A stretch of 64,000 nucleotides of DNA. It comes from an uncultured Prevotellaceae bacterium (lineage in GTDB: Bacteria > Bacteroidota > Bacteroidia > Bacteroidales > Bacteroidaceae). The notes beneath the pieces were generated by a model that saw nothing but the letters and a program-made list of their open reading frames with translations, had not been told where the DNA came from and searched no databases. The stretch's first letter is position 1. The number at the start of each line of letters is the position of its first letter. The translations under genes were made by a program, and so were the position numbers. This document shows positions 59,029-64,000 of the stretch, piece after piece. Location: assembly GCA_902785945.1 (NCBI GenBank), contig CADAAR010000008.1:1-64000 (forward strand), written 5' to 3'.

Positions 59029-59247
59029 ATGGAAAAAGAGTATTTAACTTTAAGTGAGGCTTCCACCTATATAGGGATGAAGCAAAGCTATCTGTACAAG
59101 TTGACATCAAGCCACAGGATACCATGCTATGCGCCTACTGGTAGGAGGCTTCTTTTTAAGAAATCAGAACTCGACGATTGGGTGTCTAATGGCCGGATAT
59201 CTACAAATAGCGAATTAGCTTCGGTCGCTCAGGAGAGTCTTGTGTAG
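59029..59247 (+). CDS. Excisionase-family helix-turn-helix protein
   Basis: 72 residues. YLTLSEASTYIGMKQSYLYKL is a MerR/excisionase-type helix-turn-helix, followed by the wing IPCYAPTGRRLLFKKSELDDW. Proteins of this size next to tyrosine integrases usually are excisionases or small regulators of the element. It has its own promoter. Confidence 0.82.
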   Translation: MEKEYLTLSEASTYIGMKQSYLYKLTSSHRIPCYAPTGRRLLFKKSELDDWVSNGRISTNSELASVAQESLV

Positions 59248-59268
59248 AATGTAATGATAATCGGTGAT

Positions 59269-59916
59269 ATGTCCAATAAGAAAGTTAATAAGATAGTACG
59301 CTATCAGTATGTGTTTTTCTCGAGCTTTCATGAGGCTATGAATGAACTCGAGGATGGACAATACGGTCGTCTTATGCGAGCAATCAACGAGTTTGCTCTT
59401 TACGGTGATGAACCATCAAATTTGAATTCCGCTGAAGAAAGAATGGCATGGAAATTAATTCGGCCTATTTTGCTTAAAGGAAGAAACAAAGCCCGCACCA
59501 TAAATGCAAATCAATCGCAAACTGAACGCAAATCAATCGCAAATCAAACGCAAATTGTAGCAAACCCCTCCTTAGATATATCTAAGGATGTGGAAATGGA
59601 TGAGGATAATGATATGGATAATGGTGGTAGTTGTGGCAACGACGACTACTACTACGAACATTTTTTGAAATGGTACAATGAGGCCGTCCAGAACACCAAC
59701 ATTCCCAAAATTATTGTAATGACAGATAATAGGAAAAAACTCTTCGACCACATACGCAACAAATATGGAAGCGATAAAATAGCCGAAGTAGTTGGTAAGG
59801 CAATAGCATCAGATTATCTCTCCGGCGAGAAGGATGGGACACCAAGAATGACGATAGACTGGCTATTTCAGGAAGAGAATTTTATTCGGGCAATGGAAGG
59901 AGTATATAATGATTAA
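59269..59916 (+). CDS. DUF6291-type phage replication-region protein
   Basis: 215 residues from MSNKKVNKIVRY. The N-terminal part (YQYVFFSSFHEAMNELEDGQ and GRLMRAINEFALYGDEPS) matches my memory of DUF6291 proteins in Bacteroidetes phages. A low-complexity Asn/Gln/Asp segment follows (NANQSQTERKSIANQTQ, then an acidic stretch). The C-terminal part has the look of a DnaD-like or primase-loader domain (DKIAEVVGKAIASDYLSG). Five DNA iterons with 11-bp spacing lie inside the Asn/Gln-rich segment. It probably takes part in replication of the element. Confidence 0.62.
   Translation: MSNKKVNKIVRYQYVFFSSFHEAMNELEDGQYGRLMRAINEFALYGDEPSNLNSAEERMAWKLIRPILLKGRNKARTINANQSQTERKSIANQTQIVANPSLDISKDVEMDEDNDMDNGGSCGNDDYYYEHFLKWYNEAVQNTNIPKIIVMTDNRKKLFDHIRNKYGSDKIAEVVGKAIASDYLSGEKDGTPRMTIDWLFQEENFIRAMEGVYND
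59505..59564. repeat. 11-bp-phased iterons (YGCAAA) inside the DUF6291-type gene
   Basis: YGCAAA starts at 59505, 59516, 59527, 59538 and 59549, exactly 11 bp apart; a sixth copy, AGCAAA, starts at 59559. Two copies form longer identical units GCAAATCAATCGCAAA at 59506-59521 and 59528-59543. 11 is not a multiple of three, so the repeat is not due to repeated amino acids. Confidence 0.85.
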
Positions 59917-59926
59917 AAATTAAAAA

Positions 59927-60430
59927 ATGACGACAGAAGGTTTAGTTAGATATGCGGCCCAAAAAACTGGTGCCAGTGTTATTGTAGAGCGACCTAAGCC
60001 AAGGGTGGTTATCTTACGATTTGAGGCACGTCGCCTGACAGCTGAAATGATCAACAATCTTGTAAATTCCTGTGGTGCAAGCCCTCATTTCCAGATCCAC
60101 CTGATTGATGGTCAACTTGCTTTGGAGATGCACATCCCCAAGTCAAGCAGGATTAAAGAAAGGAGACGTCAAAAGCGGCACGATGCAAAAGAATCCCAGA
60201 AGACAGCCGCGAAAGCGAAAAAGCTGCAGCAACGGTTCGTGGAAAAGGTTCAAAAAATCTGTGGCAAGCCCATAAAAGAGGTATCAGACGATTTGCAGAA
60301 GGAACTTGAAAATTGGAATCCTGCTCTGCCGGGCATCCCTGAGCTTGAAGATCTGCCGGGCATCCCTGAGCTTGAAGATCTGCCGGGCATCCCTGAGCTT
60401 GAAGATCTGCCGGGCATCCCTGAAGCTTGA
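59927..60430 (+). CDS. Hypothetical element protein ending in LPGIPELED repeats, shortened by a +1 shift
   Basis: 167 residues as written. The N-terminal half has beta strands (VERPKPRVVILRFEARRLTA), the middle is a basic helix (RIKERRRQKRHDAKESQKTA), and the end consists of nine-residue repeats LPGIPELED encoded by 27-bp DNA repeats. The fourth DNA repeat has one extra A, so translation ends at PGIPEA. In the uninterrupted frame, two more repeats would follow and the protein would end at about 60485. I do not recognise the family; it starts 10 nt after the preceding gene. Confidence 0.65.
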   Translation: MTTEGLVRYAAQKTGASVIVERPKPRVVILRFEARRLTAEMINNLVNSCGASPHFQIHLIDGQLALEMHIPKSSRIKERRRQKRHDAKESQKTAAKAKKLQQRFVEKVQKICGKPIKEVSDDLQKELENWNPALPGIPELEDLPGIPELEDLPGIPELEDLPGIPEA

Positions 60431-60461
60431 AGATCTGCCGGGCATCCCTGAGCTTGAAGAT
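60326..60461. repeat. 27-bp tandem repeat, five copies, one with an inserted base
   Basis: Units start at 60326, 60353, 60380, 60407 and 60435; the fourth is 28 nt because of an extra A in CCTGAAGCTTGAAG. A degenerate sixth copy follows. Units are otherwise identical, so the array is young. Beyond it, CCCGAAATATAAG occurs twice (60472-60505). Confidence 0.92.
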
Positions 60462-60523
60462 CTGCCGGGATTACCCGAAATATAAGTATTTCCCGAAATA
60501 TAAGAAATACCCGAAGCAGTAAC

Positions 60524-60535
60524 GCGCGATCGCGC
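60524..60535. other. 12-bp GC palindrome upstream of the tape measure gene
   Basis: GCGCGATCGCGC is a perfect palindrome in the 171-bp gap between the repeat protein and the tape measure gene. It could be an operator or merely a restriction-type site. No other gene is seen in the gap apart from a 14-codon frame at 60589. Confidence 0.4.
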
Positions 60536-60601
60536 ACATATATGCGGGTATCGCGCTCTACAACGAAAACAGGAAGAAGAGAATTTAAATGGCAAACAAA
60601 T

Positions 60602-63600
60602 ATGAGCACAATCATTTCAGACATCAAGGATGACCTTCAAAAGCTGGAGGAACTAAAAAAGAAAATCGGCGAGGTAAAGCAAGAGCTGATGAGTATTGAC
60701 GTGCGTATCGAGGTTGACAGAAAGAAAGATCTCGAAGCCGAATTGAAATCCATCAACACGGAATATAAGGCTGTGGCGCGTAACATCTCACAGGCACAGG
60801 GTGAGATCCTGATTGCACAAAAGACAGTTGACGGATTTACTTCAAGGATCATCGAACAGAAAGACGTCATCAAAAACTTAGAGTACGACGTTAAGCGTCT
60901 TGGTGAGGCATACCGTACAGCATTAAGTAAAGATAAGTACGGAAGTGCCGGTAAGAATGAACTTGCCGAATATCAAGACGCCAAAAAAGCACTCGAAAAA
61001 GAGAAAGCCGCCCTTTTTTCACTTACACAGGAGAAAGCCAAGGCTGCGTTACACGTAAAGCAGCTTCGCGACGAATATAATGCATACAGCAAATCGGCGA
61101 AAGAAGCAGCAGGTGCTTCGCTGGATGTAGGCAACGCTCTTTCATCGTTAAAGAAGCTCGCGGGCGGAACTTTGGCCGGATTAGGCATCAAGGAGCTTAT
61201 ATCTGACATTATCCGTGTACGTGGTGAGTTCCAGCAGGCAGATACAGCCATTCAGACGATGCTCGGATCCAAGGAGAAGGCCGACATGCTCCTGTCGAAG
61301 GTACGTGACTACGCCAAGATATCGCGGCTCGAATTTGGCGACATCACCAAGGCCACACAGATGATGCTCGGCTTTAACATCGAGGCCGAGAAGGTGCCTG
61401 GCTTCATCAAGGCCATCGGTGACGTGTCTATGGGCGAGAGCTCCCGCTTCAATTCTCTGACGCTCGCATTCTCGCAGATGTCCGCTACGGGCAAGCTGAT
61501 GGGTCAGGATCTCTTGCAGATGATCAATGCAGGCTTCAACCCGCTGACCGTCATGGCCGAGAAGACAGGCAAGTCCGTCGCCGAGTTGAAGGAAGAGATG
61601 TCGAAGGGCGCGATATCGGCTGAGATGGTGCAGCAGGCGTTCATCGATGCCACCTCCGCAGGCGGCAAGTTCTACAACATGTCGGAGAATGCCGCCAAGA
61701 CCATCAACGGCCAGCTGTCGATGCTGAACGATGCCATTGATTCGGCCCTGAACAATGTCGGCAAGGCTTCCGAAGGTGCCATCGTCGGCGCAATATCCGG
61801 CGTGACGAAGCTGATAGAGAACTACGAGACCGTCGGAAAGGTGCTGCTCGGCCTTGCTGCCACATACGGAACCTACAGGACTGCCGTAGCGCTTGTTACC
61901 TTTGCCGAGAACGGCCACACCATTGCTATGACTCTGGCAAGGGCACAGATACTGCTTACGCAGAAGGCTCAGGCCCTCCTGAATGCCACCATGCTTGCCA
62001 ATCCCTATGTGCTGGCTGCTACAGCCCTTGCAGGGCTCGTATCGGCTATGGTCGCTTTCAGTGGAGCGAGCGACGATGCTGAGGCTGCAAACGAGAGGCT
62101 GAATACGTCATTTAGCGCAACGCAGGCAGAGATCAACACAGAACAGAAGAAAATTGACGACCTGTTCGACAGGCTGCGAAAGGCAGAGGAAGGAACCAAC
62201 GAATACAAGAAGGTTAAGGACACGATTCTCAATCAGTATGGATCCTATCTCGAAGGTCTGAATAGCGAAATTGCCACATTGAATGATGTGGAAGGTGCAT
62301 ACAGGGCCGTTGCTGCTGCCGCGAGGGATGCTGCACTTGCTCGTGGCCGTGAGGCAGCTCTTGCGTCTGCTAACAGCGACTATAACCAGAAGTATTCCGA
62401 AAATCTTGGCAAGATCTATGACAAGCTGATAAAGAAGGGGTTTAGCGAAAGCGATACAAAGAGAATGGTGAGCTGGATTCAGAGTGACCTGAAAAAGACC
62501 GGAAAGGTTGCAGAGGATACACAGCGTGCCCTTCATAAATACGGCGTTGACTACTCCTGGTTCGGTGAGCTCAACAAAGCTGAGCAGAGGCTTTCCTATG
62601 AGACCCAGAAGATCAACGGCTTGTTCGGTGAACAGGGCAAGATAGCAGAAGACAATTCGAAGAAAGTCAAGAAGCTCAGCGAGGACTATGCTGTTGCTGA
62701 GCGGAACTTCCGCAATGCTGAAAACTGGCTGAATCAGATCAAGAAGAACAAGTCCGACTATACGACAGAGGAATATAAGGCTGCCAAATCCAATTACGAG
62801 GCCATGAAGAAGGCTTTCTCTGATGTTGGCGGAGATCCTGATAAAGGAAAAAAGTCTGGCTCCAAGTCTTCCGACGAGCAGAAGAAGCGGGAAGAGGCCG
62901 ATGCCAAGGAGATCGAGCAGGCCCTGAAACATGCCGAAGAGATGTCTCGGCTGAAGCGTGATGCCGAGCGTGCGGAAAAGGATGCCTCTATCGCTGCCAT
63001 CAGGAACCAGGCAGAGCGTGAGAGGGCCGAGAGGGAAGTGCAGTACCAGAGGTCACGCGAGGACATCCTCAGTCAGGAAGAGGAAATCTACAGGGCCATC
63101 TACGAGCAGAGGAAGAAAGCCTACGAGGATGCCAACAAAGGCAAGAAGCATGAGAGCTACGAGAATACCGATGCAGGAAAGGCCGGTTGGAGCAAGAGCG
63201 TCATGCAGGGCACCCTCAAAGGTGATGAGGTGACACAGGTTAGCCTTGCATACAAGAAGATGTATGCCGACCTTAATAAGCTCGATGCCGAGCGTCTGCG
63301 AGAAGAGCAGGTGCGCATGGAGCAGCTTGTGGCATCCCACCAGAGCTACACCGACAAAAAGATTGCCATCGACAGGAAGTATAACGATGACATGGCCGAG
63401 TTGGGTGCAGCCTTGCAGAAGGCGGAGGCCGCAGGTGACAAGGAGATGGTGGAATCCCTCAAACGCTCTATGGCAGAGGTCGAGAAGGAACGTGCCAAGA
63501 GCCAGGCAGATCTGTCGCTCGCACAGTTGAAGGAGATGCCGGAGTACATCCGTGCCTTCGAGGACTTGGATAACACATCTACAGAGACGCTGGAGCACCT

Positions 63601-64000
63601 TATCCAGATGTTCGAGGAAACGATGCAGGCACAGGCCCAGACATTGAATCCCGAACAGATGCGCGAATGGGTGAGCACCATCCAGCAGATGAAGGATGCC
63701 GTTGACCAACGCAATCCGTTCAAGGCACTTGCCAGCTCTACCACGAACGTGAAGAATGCCTACAAGGATTTGCAAAAGGCGCAGGAAAACCTGAGTCGGG
63801 TTCAAAAGGGAATACCTGTTGTCGTCGGTACGGAAGTGGATGCCAACGGTGAACTCGTCGAAGTTCTTCTTTCTGAGGAAGAGGCGCAGGATGCTGTAAG
63901 ACAGGCTACGGATGATTACCTGAAATCTTCAAACAAGCAGAAGAAGGCTTTTGCGCAAGTCCGCAGCGAGGTGGATGAGCTTGGGTCATCCATCAGTAAT
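60602..64000 (+). CDS. Phage tail tape measure protein, incomplete at the window end
   Basis: The frame is open for 1133 codons from ATG 60602 to the edge. Residues 1-190 are coiled coil. A conserved tape-measure N-terminal domain follows (FQQADTAIQTMLGSKEK near 209, TQMMLGFNIEAEKVPGF, MGQDLLQMINAGFNPL, AELKEEMSKGAISAEMVQQ). A hydrophobic segment lies near 463-485 (ANPYVLAATALAGLVSAMVA), and then long Lys/Glu/Ala-rich coiled coil. The protein sets phage tail length and enters the host membrane. GC content is higher than in the five preceding element genes. It is unusual that it follows replication genes directly, without head or tail-tube genes between. Confidence 0.88.
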   Translation, partial: MSTIISDIKDDLQKLEELKKKIGEVKQELMSIDVRIEVDRKKDLEAELKSINTEYKAVARNISQAQGEILIAQKTVDGFTSRIIEQKDVIKNLEYDVKRLGEAYRTALSKDKYGSAGKNELAEYQDAKKALEKEKAALFSLTQEKAKAALHVKQLRDEYNAYSKSAKEAAGASLDVGNALSSLKKLAGGTLAGLGIKELISDIIRVRGEFQQADTAIQTMLGSKEKADMLLSKVRDYAKISRLEFGDITKATQMMLGFNIEAEKVPGFIKAIGDVSMGESSRFNSLTLAFSQMSATGKLMGQDLLQMINAGFNPLTVMAEKTGKSVAELKEEMSKGAISAEMVQQAFIDATSAGGKFYNMSENAAKTINGQLSMLNDAIDSALNNVGKASEGAIVGAISGVTKLIENYETVGKVLLGLAATYGTYRTAVALVTFAENGHTIAMTLARAQILLTQKAQALLNATMLANPYVLAATALAGLVSAMVAFSGASDDAEAANERLNTSFSATQAEINTEQKKIDDLFDRLRKAEEGTNEYKKVKDTILNQYGSYLEGLNSEIATLNDVEGAYRAVAAAARDAALARGREAALASANSDYNQKYSENLGKIYDKLIKKGFSESDTKRMVSWIQSDLKKTGKVAEDTQRALHKYGVDYSWFGELNKAEQRLSYETQKINGLFGEQGKIAEDNSKKVKKLSEDYAVAERNFRNAENWLNQIKKNKSDYTTEEYKAAKSNYEAMKKAFSDVGGDPDKGKKSGSKSSDEQKKREEADAKEIEQALKHAEEMSRLKRDAERAEKDASIAAIRNQAERERAEREVQYQRSREDILSQEEEIYRAIYEQRKKAYEDANKGKKHESYENTDAGKAGWSKSVMQGTLKGDEVTQVSLAYKKMYADLNKLDAERLREEQVRMEQLVASHQSYTDKKIAIDRKYNDDMAELGAALQKAEAAGDKEMVESLKRSMAEVEKERAKSQADLSLAQLKEMPEYIRAFEDLDNTSTETLEHLIQMFEETMQAQAQTLNPEQMREWVSTIQQMKDAVDQRNPFKALASSTTNVKNAYKDLQKAQENLSRVQKGIPVVVGTEVDANGELVEVLLSEEEAQDAVRQATDDYLKSSNKQKKAFAQVRSEVDELGSSISN

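Noticed and set aside
60326-60461. CRISPR array or origin iterons
   Set aside because: Units are head to tail without spacers and are in frame with a protein; a coding tandem repeat explains them.
60250-60627. Minus-strand frames with Gly/Met/Pro/Ser/Arg repeats
   Set aside because: Antisense reading of the 27-bp repeat of the plus-strand gene.
60589-60633. 14-codon frame overlapping the tape measure start
   Set aside because: Too short and without coding support; could be a leader peptide but nothing in the sequence shows it.

Overview
The window looks like a chromosome segment of a Bacteroidales bacterium, most like Prevotella/Segatella. The evidence is the promoter type (the TAnnTTTG -7 element lies upstream of most transcription units), the gene families (a hybrid two-component regulator with AraC output, a TonB receptor with DUF5689/OB-fold lipoproteins, AsnA, TrpB2-type tryptophan synthase beta, type B L31, Wzi and Wza capsule proteins) and the many Sec/lipobox signal peptides.

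Layout. 1-730: a frameshifted gene remnant, a 48-bp tandem repeat and tRNA-Arg(CCG). 0.9-7.6 kb: housekeeping genes (asnA, dnaX, a DivIC/FtsB-like protein, a DUF4369 lipoprotein, pyrC, a stand-alone MetH activation domain). 7.6-13.8 kb: a membrane phosphoesterase, PlsC and a dolichyl-phosphate-mannose-synthase-like GT2, divergent from mfd. 13.9-19.7 kb: a complete RND efflux operon (adaptor, pump, outer membrane channel). 19.7-27.6 kb: a large unrecognised lipoprotein, an AraC regulator, a striking 22-bp-phased repeat array, a small transpeptidase, trpB and a hybrid sensor/regulator without a sensor domain. 27.9-30.8 kb: trxB, glutathione peroxidase, a secreted nuclease and a broken rpmE2 gene. 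30.8-37.8 kb: a TonB receptor with two OB-fold lipoproteins, divergent from a secreted EEP nuclease/phosphatase that overlaps uridine kinase. This reads as a possible nucleic-acid scavenging locus. 37.8-40.3 kb: small membrane, phosphatase and Ser/Arg-rich proteins. 40.3-56.7 kb: two minus-strand surface-polysaccharide operons. One carries two different initiating transferases plus Wzi. The other runs Wza, Wzz, a Wzz-Wzy fusion, flippase and three glycosyltransferases. A CAAX-type protease and an LtaS-like enzyme lie between them. 57.0-64.0 kb: the left part of an integrated phage-like element (tyrosine integrase, HTH protein, DUF6291-type protein with iterons inside the gene, tail tape measure protein) that runs off the window.

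A second layer crosses the gene map: at least eleven arrays of 7-bp tandem repeats. They sit at gene junctions and also inside genes. Two arrays in Mfd keep the reading frame, one is in a cytoplasmic loop of the LtaS-like protein, and in two neighbouring export genes the repeat itself encodes the hydrophobic core of the signal peptide.

The best candidates for something new are these heptad arrays, the nine-copy 22-bp-phased array upstream of the AraC regulator, the Wzz-Wzy fusion, the nucleic-acid scavenging locus and the 11-bp-phased iterons in the phage-like element. All family assignments come from reading motifs by eye; no database search was run.
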